Below are positions 1 to 7,720 of a stretch of 8,937 nt of DNA, in pieces. A program made the position numbers and the translations under genes. Source of the stretch: Bacillota bacterium (GTDB lineage: Bacteria; Eremiobacterota; SpSt-956; JAKJGF01); assembly GCA_029555925.1 (NCBI GenBank), contig JAKPQU010000505.1, positions 1 to 8,937 of the forward strand. The letters are read 5' to 3'. The notes beneath the pieces were generated by a model. It was not told the origin of the DNA, did not search any database, and worked only from the letters and a program-made list of their open reading frames with translations. Position 1 is the stretch's first letter. Each line of letters starts with the position of its first letter.

Positions 1-157
1 AGATTTCTGTAGAAGAACCGGAAGTAGAGAAGATTTCTGTAGAAGAACCGGAAGTAGAGAAGATTTCTGTAGAAGAACCGGAAGTAGAGAAAATCTCTGT
101 AGAAGAACCGGAAGTAGAGAAAATCTCTGTAGAAGAACCGGAAGTAGAGAAAATCTC
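1..157 (+). repeat. In-frame 30-bp tandem repeat, five copies plus a partial sixth
   Basis: Five head-to-tail 30-bp units start at 1, 31, 61, 91 and 121, and a partial sixth (aaatctc) starts at 151. Copies 1-3 are identical. Copies 4 and 5 are identical to each other and differ from copies 1-3 only by silent changes near the unit boundary (aag/aaa for Lys, att/atc for Ile). In the frame of the downstream gene each unit reads ISVEEPEVEK, an acidic, proline-containing decapeptide. The unit length is a multiple of three, so copy-number change keeps the frame. The array touches the left edge and probably continues outside the window. Near-identity at synonymous sites points to recent expansion or homogenisation. 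Confidence 0.97.
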
Positions 158-2012
158 ACAGGACCTTTCAATGGTATCGGAAAAAACTATTGGCACAGAT
201 GAAGAAACTGATGAGTCATCAGGCGTACAGAAGAGTGATTCCGTTACGGAGAAAACTCCGGTAACACCGGTAAAAAGTAAAACTGTCCACTATATGTATC
301 TCTGTCCTACATGTAATAATATGAACAGATTTTCTGCAAAATTTTGCAAAGCCTGTGGAGATGACCTTGTAAAACTCAGGAAATTAAGTCTTCCAAGGGT
401 TTCTATCGATCCTGCTACAGGAGCTAATACTATTATATGTACAAAATGTAATGGCCATAATAATCCGAATGCAACTTTTTGTAAATCCTGCGGAGTAAAC
501 TTTATTGAGATGGCGAGTATCTGTCCAAAGTGCTATACAGTAAACAGAATTGCAGCAAAATTCTGTAAGGAATGTGGAGGAACAGTAAGAAAGGTTCTCG
601 GATTAAGTCTTCACAGACAGCTCCGTGCTGTTGCTATACAGACAAAAGAATGTCCTGTATGTAAAAATCAAAACAGGATTACAGCAAAATTTTGTAAAAA
701 ATGCGGTGGTAATCTTGTATCTGAAGAAAAACCTGAGAGTCAGGTTAAAGTACAGGAAATCAGCATGAAAGAACTGGCAGAAGAACTGGAATTAATAGAA
801 GAACTCGAGGTATTATCCAGAGATCGGTTGATTGAAAATCTGGAAGTCCCGAAAGATGTATTATGGCCGGAAGCGGATACTCAGGATTTAACGGAAGACA
901 GCAAATTGATAGAAGCACAGGAAGGAGTAAAGCAACTTGAAAAATTCCTTCAGGAAATAGACGCTAAAATTAAAGAAAGTATTTCCATAAAGGTACCTGT
1001 AGTAAAACAGGAACAAAGGGAACAACAGACAAAAGAATATGAAGAAAAAAGACTTCGGGACACTCTATCAAGGAACAAAGAATTTCTTTCTAATTTATTC
1101 AGTAAATATAGAAATGTCAAGCAAGATTTAAGAGGTCTAACTCTTCAGATACAAAATCTGAAAGAAATTCATGACGAAACAAAGGCTGAACTGGAAGAAT
1201 GTAAAAAAAGATTTTATTCCTCTCAAAATTCTCTGAAAGATTATGAAAAGAAATTTTTATATATTAAAGATGAAATAAGAAAGTATAAAGAAGAACTGGA
1301 TAAAGCCCGTAAATCGGAAATAGAAATAGATAAAGCTCATGAAGATATTAAAATATTAAAAGATAAATATATAGAAGCCCGTTCCGAACGAAGAAATCTT
1401 GAAAGTATAATAAGACGGGCAGAAGCAGAGAAAAATCGTATAAAAAAACTGTCGGAAAAAAGTCGTATATCTCCGGCAGAATACAATCAGAAGATAGAAA
1501 AATTTGACAGAGATATTTTAATTTCAAATGAATCTCTCAAGAAAATCGAGACATATATTTCAGATTATAAAAACGAAACAGACAGATTATCAAATTTAAT
1601 TAAATCCAGCAAACAATTCCTTATCAAGGATCTGGAAAAACATCTGGCCCTTCTGTATGATGAATACAGTGAGGTAAAGATGCAAATTGAATATTATAGC
1701 ACTATACTGGAGAAGGCAAAGGAAGATTTTAATACCAATCAGGCTCAGGGACAACAATTAAATAAAGAATTGAATATATTGCTTGAAGAAGAAAAAGTAA
1801 AACAATCATATCTTGATGACCTCGGGAAACAGATTAATTCTGTCAGGGAACAAATTGAAGAAATCGAACAGGAGCTTGGAAGAGATACTGTACAAATAAA
1901 TCTGGATGAAGTGTCACCCGGTATGAAGAAAAGCCATGACGATACGGAACATGAAAGAGAAACCCGTGAAATTTCCATACAGGAATTAAAAGACTATGAA
2001 ATTCAGAAATGA
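3..2012 (+). CDS. Zinc-ribbon/coiled-coil protein with N-terminal decapeptide repeats (5' partial)
   Basis: The frame is open from the left edge to the TGA at 2010-2012, so the start lies outside the window. The ATG at 171 is internal, since the same frame reads five ISVEEPEVEK units then ISQDLS directly into it. Numbering from that Met, four zinc ribbons follow with the spacing CxxC-x10-CxxC: Cys 45/48/59/62, 90/93/104/107, 118/121/132/135 and 161/164/175/178. Three share the core NR(F/I)xAKFCKxCG. Residues 195-226 are a short predicted coil and 227-280 an acidic linker. Residues 281-570 are a long Lys/Glu/Leu-rich coiled coil with a likely break at 431-436 (SRISPA). The tail is charged. There is no membrane segment or catalytic motif in the visible part. 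Tandem zinc ribbons of this type usually mediate protein or nucleic-acid contacts, and a structural or scaffold role is my inference. The missing N-terminus could hold another domain. It is convergent with the TPR gene, with an 85-bp gap. Confidence 0.93.
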   Translation: MSVEEPEVEKISVEEPEVEKISVEEPEVEKISVEEPEVEKISVEEPEVEKISQDLSMVSEKTIGTDEETDESSGVQKSDSVTEKTPVTPVKSKTVHYMYLCPTCNNMNRFSAKFCKACGDDLVKLRKLSLPRVSIDPATGANTIICTKCNGHNNPNATFCKSCGVNFIEMASICPKCYTVNRIAAKFCKECGGTVRKVLGLSLHRQLRAVAIQTKECPVCKNQNRITAKFCKKCGGNLVSEEKPESQVKVQEISMKELAEELELIEELEVLSRDRLIENLEVPKDVLWPEADTQDLTEDSKLIEAQEGVKQLEKFLQEIDAKIKESISIKVPVVKQEQREQQTKEYEEKRLRDTLSRNKEFLSNLFSKYRNVKQDLRGLTLQIQNLKEIHDETKAELEECKKRFYSSQNSLKDYEKKFLYIKDEIRKYKEELDKARKSEIEIDKAHEDIKILKDKYIEARSERRNLESIIRRAEAEKNRIKKLSEKSRISPAEYNQKIEKFDRDILISNESLKKIETYISDYKNETDRLSNLIKSSKQFLIKDLEKHLALLYDEYSEVKMQIEYYSTILEKAKEDFNTNQAQGQQLNKELNILLEEEKVKQSYLDDLGKQINSVREQIEEIEQELGRDTVQINLDEVSPGMKKSHDDTEHERETREISIQELKDYEIQK

Positions 2013-2029
2013 TATTGGTTTTCAGGTTT

Positions 2030-2046
2030 CGGGTTTATAATACCCG
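2030..2046. terminator. Small hairpin between convergent genes, possible weak terminator
   Basis: CGGGT (2030-2034) pairs with ACCCG (2042-2046) around a 7-nt AT loop, between the two stop codons. A longer-range pair, TTCAGGT (2021-2027) with ACCTGAA (2086-2092), encloses it. Neither strand has a clear T-run after the stem, so this is not a canonical intrinsic terminator. It is listed because it is the only foldable element in the convergent gap. Confidence 0.25.
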
Positions 2047-2097
2047 GTATCCGGAACCCAATAGAAGAGCTGAACATCTGAAAACACCTGAATGCAG

Positions 2098-5000
2098 TTA
2101 CCTTTTCAGATCCTTTTCAATAGCCTGAATAAAGGTTCTTATATCCAGAGAAGAAAAAGTAACTGAACTGGCAGACAGATTTCCGGGTTTAAGCTCTTCT
2201 GCCCTGTTATAACATCCTGTTGAGAGATTTTCTTCATTTATTTCTCTGTAGACATCTCCGAGATTTTCATAAGCCCGGTATACCCAGTCAGGATCAAGTC
2301 TTATTACTTTCCTGTAATATTCTACCGAATCCTTTAATAAACCTTTCATACGGTAAATATCACCCAGATAAAGGTACAGCTCCGGGAATTCTACATTATT
2401 GCCTGCTAAAGAGGTCAGTTGTAATTCTGCATCACCTATCTCTCCTTTTACAATAAGAGACTTTCCGAGCCGTAACATGGCAGCCGGGTATTCTTCTTTT
2501 ATTTCCAGAGCTTTTTTATATTTATCTATTGCCATATCTATATCCATTTTGTAAAAATAAAGGTCTCCTAAATTTATATATGTTTCAGATGAAACATCTT
2601 TTTTTCCGGTTTCTTCATCATAAATTTCAATAGCTTTAGAATAGAATTCTTCCGAAAGATTTAATTCACCGCACAGGAAATGTATACGTGCCATGCCAAG
2701 CAATGATTTCGGACTCCTGGGATGTAATTTCAGAGCAATTTCTAATTTTTTTCTGCCTTCTGTATATTTATTCTGATCCAGGTATATAAAAGCCAGCCAG
2801 GCATAAGGACTATGCCAGTCAGGTTTTTTTTCTATAGCTTTCCTGTAATATTCAATGGCTATATTATATTTTCCCAGTTCCTGATGCATCCGGCCTGAAG
2901 AAAATAGATAATTGAAATCGTCAGGTCTGACCTTCAGGAGTTTTTCCAGAATTTTTATACCATTTATCAGGTATCCTCCTTCGTGACAGGCATTTTTTAA
3001 TTTTTCCATTACTTTTATGTCATTCCCATCGATAGCCAGCGCCTGCTCAAAAGATTTTATAGATTCTTTTATCATGCCTTTTCTTTGATATATTGTGCCT
3101 AAATTCTTATGAAATATAAAATTATCAGGCAGTATAATAATTGATTTTTTAAAATTTTCTATTGCTTCATCAAGTCTTCCGAGAGAGGAAAATTCAACAC
3201 CGATTTTATTTATTTTCATGGCAAGTTCTTTGTTTCTACAACCCATATTCCACGCTCTTTCATATTCGCTGTTCGCTCCGTCCCAGTCAGAAGCCAGTGA
3301 AAGTTTATTGCCTATCTTTATGCAGACAGAAGCAAGGTCCAGTGTCTTCATACCAACTTCTATGGCTTTATCTGCTGCAAGCCTGGCTTCTTCCAGTCTG
3401 TTTGCTTCAAAATACTCATTACTGAGCTCCATATAAAGATAGGCGAATTCAGGGTTTAAAGCAGTTGCTTTTTGAATGGCCGGTAAAGCTTTATCCGGCT
3501 TTCTTTCTTTTAAATAGAGCCTTCCGAGCTTCTTAAAATATTTTCCATCTTCCCGGCATAAAGGCATATTTGTTTCATATTCTGCCAGAAGATCTTCAAG
3601 TTCTTCAGGAATGAAAACAGTATCAAGGAAATTTTTATCAGATAATTTCGTTTTCAGAAATCCAGTCATGTGTATGTTACAGTATTTTTCCATATCCATA
3701 TTTCCTTTATATGCATCTCTAAGGCATTTTATAGCCATATAATAATTCGGGTCTCCTTCCAGAGCTTTCAACATTGTTACTTTATCAAAAACTGCTCTTT
3801 TATCATCTGAAAACATATCATGTTTTTCACAGGACGGATTCACTTCTGTTGCTTTTCTGAATTGTGTGAAAGCTGATTTAAAATCACCTGATTTCATATA
3901 AGTGACACCAAGGGTATTTAAAAATTTACTTTTTTTCTGATTATTTTGTTCATTTGTAACAGCTTCTATAAAATAATTTATTGCCTTTTCTATATTGTTT
4001 TTTCTCAGGAATATATTACCCAGATTGTAGTAAGCATCGGAGCAACCTGTGTATATTTCAATAGCTCTGTTAAATTTTTCTGTAGCCTTATCAATATTAC
4101 CTTCTTCGTAATATTTCGTACCAAGTTCATTTATGGCAAGTGCAAGTTCTTCTGTCATAAGACCTGCCTGTAATGATTTTTTGTATTCCCTATCTGCTTT
4201 CTGAAGCAATTTATTTTTACAATATTTATTACCTATGTGAATAAATATAGCTGCATAAAGTATATTTTCATGTAATTTCCGATAAAATTTATTACTCAGT
4301 TCGTCAAGCCTTTGCATTTCCTCATATATGTCGGTCAGAATTGCATAATAACGTCTGTTATCAGGAGCCAGTTCTATAGCTCTTTCATATTCCTCTATAA
4401 CCGTATCTATATTCTTAAAAAAACAATCAACATCGGATAAACTCCTCCTGTAAGGGATTGAATTATAAGAACGTTTACCCAGTTCTGCCAGAAACTTACT
4501 GTTATAAAGTTCTGCTTCATTACGGCACAACAGTTTTTCGTATATTATACCAAGGTATCTGCAGGCAGTTAAATTTTCTGACACAGGTAAGAAAAATTCT
4601 CTTGCTTTTTCAAGATTATTCCACCGGTAATAAATGATTCCAAGAGTAACAGCACTTTTATTTAAAATAGTTTTATCTCCATAACGGAAGGCAATTTGTA
4701 ATAGAGGCTCTCCTTCCTCTAAATATCCCTTTTTGAAAAGGTCCATACCATGTAAGCCATAAGCATGGGCCAGAGCTTTTAAAAACATCTTTCTGCCACT
4801 TAAACGATAAGAATTTTCATAAGCCCTTATTGCCTCTATTATTCTGCCTTCTTTAATCAGTATTTCTCCGAAAATAAAATAACATCCCCCGTCTCCCGGT
4901 TTCAGTTCTATGGCCTTCAAACACTTTTCCTTAAATCTACCTATATCCCGGCATTTAGAAAGTGAAGCATATAGTTTTTCTTTATTTTTAATAACTTCAG

Positions 5001-6420
5001 AAGAATTAATAACAAGTATATCGCCGTAAATCTGACAGGCTTCTTTATATTTACCTGTTTCATAGAGGCAACTGGCGAAAGACAGCAGGCAATCAGAATC
5101 GTCAGGAAAAAGCTTAATAGTTTGCTCTATTTCATCCAGAAGCTGTTCCCCGGGAGACAGGCCGTAAAAAGTTAAATTTGTGTTTATATCACAGATAGCT
5201 TTCCTGAGATGAAATTCCCAGTATTCAGCCATATTGTTCATGTTTCTATCCAGATAGATCGATCTGAGCATCCTGTAACAGTGTATTCTTTCCGTATCTG
5301 CTTTCAGGAGTGAAAAAAGTCCGTAAACTTCTGTAATCTCTTCTGATTTGATGTATTTTTCCCTGAGTTTTCCATAAAGGTTTTTTAATAAAGAAGCAGA
5401 TTTTTCGTAAATATTCAAAGCATCTCCCTCTTTACCTCTTATAATCATTAATTCTCCCAGCAGGTTAAGCTCCGGTATAAGTTCAAAAATCTCTCCTCCT
5501 ATATTTATGATATTCTGAAATTCGTAAAGAGCCTTTTCAAGTTCACCTTCTCCCATATATATTCTGCCTAAATTCAAAAAAGATAAGGTCATATTTTTTA
5601 TTTTCAGGGAATAGTAGATTCTGTCAAGACTGCTACGGCCATGTTTATCGGAAGGTTTTATTTTTAAAAGTTTTTCATATTCCAGTATTGCTCCGGCAAC
5701 CTGTTCTTCTTTATCATAACATAAAGCCAGACCTCTATGAGCTGCAATAAAATCAGAATTTAACTCCAGGGCTTTTTTAAATTCCATTTTAGCTTCTTCA
5801 TAATTACCTTTCAAAAGATAAACTGCTCCTGTGTTTACATAAAATTCAGGATTCTGTTTATTTAACTCTGAAGCTCTTCGAAACCATGTCATAGATTTTT
5901 CCAGACAACCTTTTTTGAAAAACAACATGGCAAGTCTGGAAAAATTTTCAGATACTGTTATAATATCCAGATCTTTTATACCTGCTTTTTCGTACTCTGA
6001 GGCTATAACGTCAATATCATCAGGAGTTGTATCTTTCCGTTTATCCAATAATTCCATATTTATTGTACAGAGGTTATGTCTGAAAAGAGAATTCTGCGGA
6101 GAGAGATTTACTGCTATAGAAGCACGTTCACAGGCTTTTTCTATGTCTCCCATAAGATAGAAAACATAAGCAAGTCCATTGTTATATTCTGCATTTTGCT
6201 GATTAAGGAGAAGAGCAGAAGAAAAATAAAAATAAGCTTCTTTGATTTTGCCAAGTGCAAGGAAGGCCTTCCCTGTTTTATACTTATAAGTATCTTTATC
6301 AGGACAGAGTTCTTCTGCCTGTTTATAATCATTCAAAGCCATCTTATAACTGGCTTTTGAATAATGTTCATCTCCTGAACGGATAAAATTTTCTGCTTTT
6401 ACATAATTATCTGAACACAT
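2098..6420 (-). CDS. Giant tetratricopeptide-repeat (TPR) protein, 1440 residues
   Basis: The reading frame is complete, from ATG at 6418-6420 to TAA at 2098-2100. AAGGTG lies 11 nt before the ATG and an extended -10 promoter just upstream, which supports this start. The protein is nearly all TPR helices of about 34 residues. Clear examples are around 13-46, 47-112, 157-258, 279-310, 443-475, 764-864, 959-1026, 1070-1137, 1171-1271, 1279-1380 and 1383-1415, with typical G-Y and A-P positions such as NLGDLYF and KALELNSD. I estimate 25-30 repeats. Regions around 260-278, 340-430 and 865-955 lack the consensus. I see no signal peptide, membrane segment or enzymatic domain. TPR solenoids are protein-protein scaffolds, so a cytoplasmic assembly platform is the likely role, with unknown partner. 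Residues 729-821 resemble 1036-1128, which indicates internal duplication. Its upstream neighbour on the same strand is a zinc-ribbon TPR protein. Confidence 0.95.
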   Translation of the reverse strand: MCSDNYVKAENFIRSGDEHYSKASYKMALNDYKQAEELCPDKDTYKYKTGKAFLALGKIKEAYFYFSSALLLNQQNAEYNNGLAYVFYLMGDIEKACERASIAVNLSPQNSLFRHNLCTINMELLDKRKDTTPDDIDVIASEYEKAGIKDLDIITVSENFSRLAMLFFKKGCLEKSMTWFRRASELNKQNPEFYVNTGAVYLLKGNYEEAKMEFKKALELNSDFIAAHRGLALCYDKEEQVAGAILEYEKLLKIKPSDKHGRSSLDRIYYSLKIKNMTLSFLNLGRIYMGEGELEKALYEFQNIINIGGEIFELIPELNLLGELMIIRGKEGDALNIYEKSASLLKNLYGKLREKYIKSEEITEVYGLFSLLKADTERIHCYRMLRSIYLDRNMNNMAEYWEFHLRKAICDINTNLTFYGLSPGEQLLDEIEQTIKLFPDDSDCLLSFASCLYETGKYKEACQIYGDILVINSSEVIKNKEKLYASLSKCRDIGRFKEKCLKAIELKPGDGGCYFIFGEILIKEGRIIEAIRAYENSYRLSGRKMFLKALAHAYGLHGMDLFKKGYLEEGEPLLQIAFRYGDKTILNKSAVTLGIIYYRWNNLEKAREFFLPVSENLTACRYLGIIYEKLLCRNEAELYNSKFLAELGKRSYNSIPYRRSLSDVDCFFKNIDTVIEEYERAIELAPDNRRYYAILTDIYEEMQRLDELSNKFYRKLHENILYAAIFIHIGNKYCKNKLLQKADREYKKSLQAGLMTEELALAINELGTKYYEEGNIDKATEKFNRAIEIYTGCSDAYYNLGNIFLRKNNIEKAINYFIEAVTNEQNNQKKSKFLNTLGVTYMKSGDFKSAFTQFRKATEVNPSCEKHDMFSDDKRAVFDKVTMLKALEGDPNYYMAIKCLRDAYKGNMDMEKYCNIHMTGFLKTKLSDKNFLDTVFIPEELEDLLAEYETNMPLCREDGKYFKKLGRLYLKERKPDKALPAIQKATALNPEFAYLYMELSNEYFEANRLEEARLAADKAIEVGMKTLDLASVCIKIGNKLSLASDWDGANSEYERAWNMGCRNKELAMKINKIGVEFSSLGRLDEAIENFKKSIIILPDNFIFHKNLGTIYQRKGMIKESIKSFEQALAIDGNDIKVMEKLKNACHEGGYLINGIKILEKLLKVRPDDFNYLFSSGRMHQELGKYNIAIEYYRKAIEKKPDWHSPYAWLAFIYLDQNKYTEGRKKLEIALKLHPRSPKSLLGMARIHFLCGELNLSEEFYSKAIEIYDEETGKKDVSSETYINLGDLYFYKMDIDMAIDKYKKALEIKEEYPAAMLRLGKSLIVKGEIGDAELQLTSLAGNNVEFPELYLYLGDIYRMKGLLKDSVEYYRKVIRLDPDWVYRAYENLGDVYREINEENLSTGCYNRAEELKPGNLSASSVTFSSLDIRTFIQAIEKDLKR

Positions 6421-6430
6421 CGGCAGTTCA

Positions 6431-6483
6431 ACACCTTATCGATGATTCAAATATATTATAACAGATTTTTGTTACGAATTCTT
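6431..6483 (-). promoter_or_regulatory. Extended -10 promoter and ribosome-binding site for the giant TPR gene
   Basis: On the minus strand TATAAT (complement of 6455-6460) is preceded by TGT, giving a TGnTATAAT extended -10. The -35 region around 6478-6483 (AAGAAT) is poor, as is common for extended -10 promoters. Transcription would begin near 6448, leaving a leader of about 28 nt that contains AAGGTG (complement of 6431-6436), 11 nt from the ATG. The promoter lies in the 93-bp gap after the 324-residue gene, so the TPR gene need not depend on read-through from it. Confidence 0.7.
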
Positions 6484-6513
6484 TATTAAATTATAATTTT
6501 TTTTGTAAATCTA

Positions 6514-7488
6514 TTATTTGGGAAAGGTATAACCACAGTTTCCGCAGAATTTAGCCCTGTTACTCTGGAGGGAATTACATTTAGGGCATGGCTTCTGAGT
6601 AACAGAAGCTACTTTTCCATATAGATTTTCGAGTAAATTCTTTGCAGCAGTTAATTTAGGGTTTTTACTCACCGCCAGTTTCAAATATTTTTCTGCATCG
6701 TCTTTAAGATTTCTATCTACATAAATTTTCCCGATCTGATAGTGAGCATCAGCATTTCCAGGATTAAGTTTAATAGCATCATGAAATTTCTGTAAAGCAG
6801 TATTGTAATCCTTATTCTTAACCAGTATTAAACCAGACCTGTAATAAGGTTCCGGCCATTTCGGATTAAAGGCTATAGACTGTCCGTATTCTGCAAGTGC
6901 TTCTTTAAGTCTGTTTTGTTTTTCATATTCATAGCCTTTACTGTAATGTTCCTGGGATAATTGCTCTCTCGAAGGGCTGCCTCTGGTTGCTGTTCCACGG
7001 ACAGGTGCTTCATAAGTCGGTGCAGGGACAGAGGAAGGAACCATTGTTTCCACAGGCTTATCCATTATAGTAGGCTCACCTTTATCAGAAAAAGAATCAT
7101 CTGTCATAATATTAACAGGTTCATTGATAAAACTCTGAGACGGGGAAGTAATCTGAAAGGTTTCAACCCCCGGCATTTCCGTTACGCCTGTATCTATCGA
7201 AAAAGAGGCATAATCTGCAGCACTGGATTTCGTAAATTTATGTTCATGACTTCTTTTTTTCTCCTGTTTTACAACAGAAGCAGGTTCCTGTGTTTTGGCT
7301 CCGAACCAGCTTGAAAAAGAACTGCTTAACAAACCTTTACTTTTACTATCACTGTCTGCAGTTCTTTCTTTTTTCCCTCTCCTGTCTCTTGTAGTAGAAG
7401 GTGATACCGGCTGGCCAATTTCAATAAAACACATAGGACATATGGTTATCATCTCACCATATTCCTGTTTACATTTAGGACATTCCAT
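6514..7488 (-). CDS. Zinc-ribbon/TPR protein with zinc ribbons at both ends, 324 residues
   Basis: The frame runs from ATG at 7486-7488 to TAA at 6514-6516. Residues 3-20 form a zinc ribbon (Cys 3, 6, 17, 20). Residues 25-175 are Ser/Thr/Pro-rich low-complexity sequence and probably disordered. Residues 179-280 hold three TPRs (HYSKGYEYEKQ, then PYYRSGLILVKN, then AHYQIGKIYVDR). Residues 301-318 are a second zinc ribbon (Cys 301, 304, 315, 318) with the core NRAKFCGNCG, close to the ribbons of the zinc-ribbon/coiled-coil protein at the left of the window. There is no signal peptide or membrane helix. A small cytoplasmic adaptor that joins TPR and zinc-ribbon partners would fit, but that is inference. 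The gene precedes the giant TPR gene on the same strand with a 93-bp gap. No convincing promoter of its own was found in the repeat-rich DNA upstream. Confidence 0.93.
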   Translation of the reverse strand: MECPKCKQEYGEMITICPMCFIEIGQPVSPSTTRDRRGKKERTADSDSKSKGLLSSSFSSWFGAKTQEPASVVKQEKKRSHEHKFTKSSAADYASFSIDTGVTEMPGVETFQITSPSQSFINEPVNIMTDDSFSDKGEPTIMDKPVETMVPSSVPAPTYEAPVRGTATRGSPSREQLSQEHYSKGYEYEKQNRLKEALAEYGQSIAFNPKWPEPYYRSGLILVKNKDYNTALQKFHDAIKLNPGNADAHYQIGKIYVDRNLKDDAEKYLKLAVSKNPKLTAAKNLLENLYGKVASVTQKPCPKCNSLQSNRAKFCGNCGYTFPK

Positions 7489-7522
7489 ATGTTATCCCGG
7501 TTTATAGCCGGGTAATCCCCCC
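7489..7522 (-). promoter_or_regulatory. Translation-initiation region with hairpin between G-rich Shine-Dalgarno-like tract and start
   Basis: Reading the minus strand, GGGGGGA (complement of 7516-7522) is followed by TTA, then a hairpin CCCGG-7 nt-CCGGG (7508-7512 with 7496-7500), then ATAACAT and the ATG. The linear distance from the G tract to the ATG is 27 nt, too far for a normal Shine-Dalgarno. With the hairpin folded it is about 10 nt. The simple alternative is that the GGGA at the end of the hairpin acts as a weak Shine-Dalgarno, about 6 nt from the ATG. Confidence 0.4.
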
Positions 7523-7533
7523 TTTTTCTGATT

Positions 7534-7560
7534 CGTTACGCGTTACGTAAGCGTAACGCG
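7534..7560. repeat. Heptamer repeat block with perfect 9-bp hairpin
   Basis: Two CGTTACG units stand in tandem (7534-7547) and are followed by their inverse. CGCGTTACG (7539-7547) pairs perfectly with CGTAACGCG (7552-7560) around a 4-nt loop TAAG. The stem is strong and would sit in the leader of the minus-strand zinc-ribbon/TPR gene if that gene starts transcription further upstream. TTTTT at 7565-7569 follows on the plus strand, but no plus-strand gene ends here. Confidence 0.85.
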
Positions 7561-7620
7561 AGGATTTTTATTATCTATTAATTAATTCTATATTAACAGT
7601 TATTTTTCCTTTATTCGATA

Positions 7621-7680
7621 ATGAAAAGTGAAAAGTGAAAAAAACTGAATTTCACTTACTATTGACTACGCACTTTTCAC
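7621..7680. repeat. GTGAAAA heptamers with inverted copy
   Basis: ATGAAAA, GTGAAAA, GTGAAAA stand in tandem at 7621-7641. GTGAAAAGTG (7628-7637) has a perfect 10-bp inverse CACTTTTCAC at 7671-7680, 33 nt away. A competing inverse, AAGTGAAA (7633-7640) with TTTCACTT (7650-7657), shares the left arm, so only one of the two stems can form at a time. Confidence 0.85.
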
Positions 7681-7720
7681 TACTGAGGTGAGCATAAATA
7701 ATACATAGCTACTCTCGTGA

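Noticed and set aside
1..157. CRISPR array
   Set aside because: The 30-bp repeats are directly adjacent with no spacers and are in frame with the gene.
171..173. ATG at 171 as the start of the zinc-ribbon gene
   Set aside because: The frame is open to position 3 and encodes a clean decapeptide repeat that runs into this Met, and there is no Shine-Dalgarno before it. It is an internal Met.
1745..1978. Minus-strand frame rich in Ser and Cys
   Set aside because: It is the antisense shadow of the coiled-coil region. The repeated Ser/Phe/Cys composition reflects Glu/Lys codons on the other strand.
6076..6360. Frames inside the start of the giant TPR gene on both strands
   Set aside because: They lie wholly inside a clear TPR reading frame, have no family features and no ribosome-binding sites.
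7539..7569. Intrinsic terminator on the plus strand
   Set aside because: A strong 9-bp stem is followed after 4 nt by five T, but no plus-strand gene ends nearby and the stem belongs to the heptamer repeat family.
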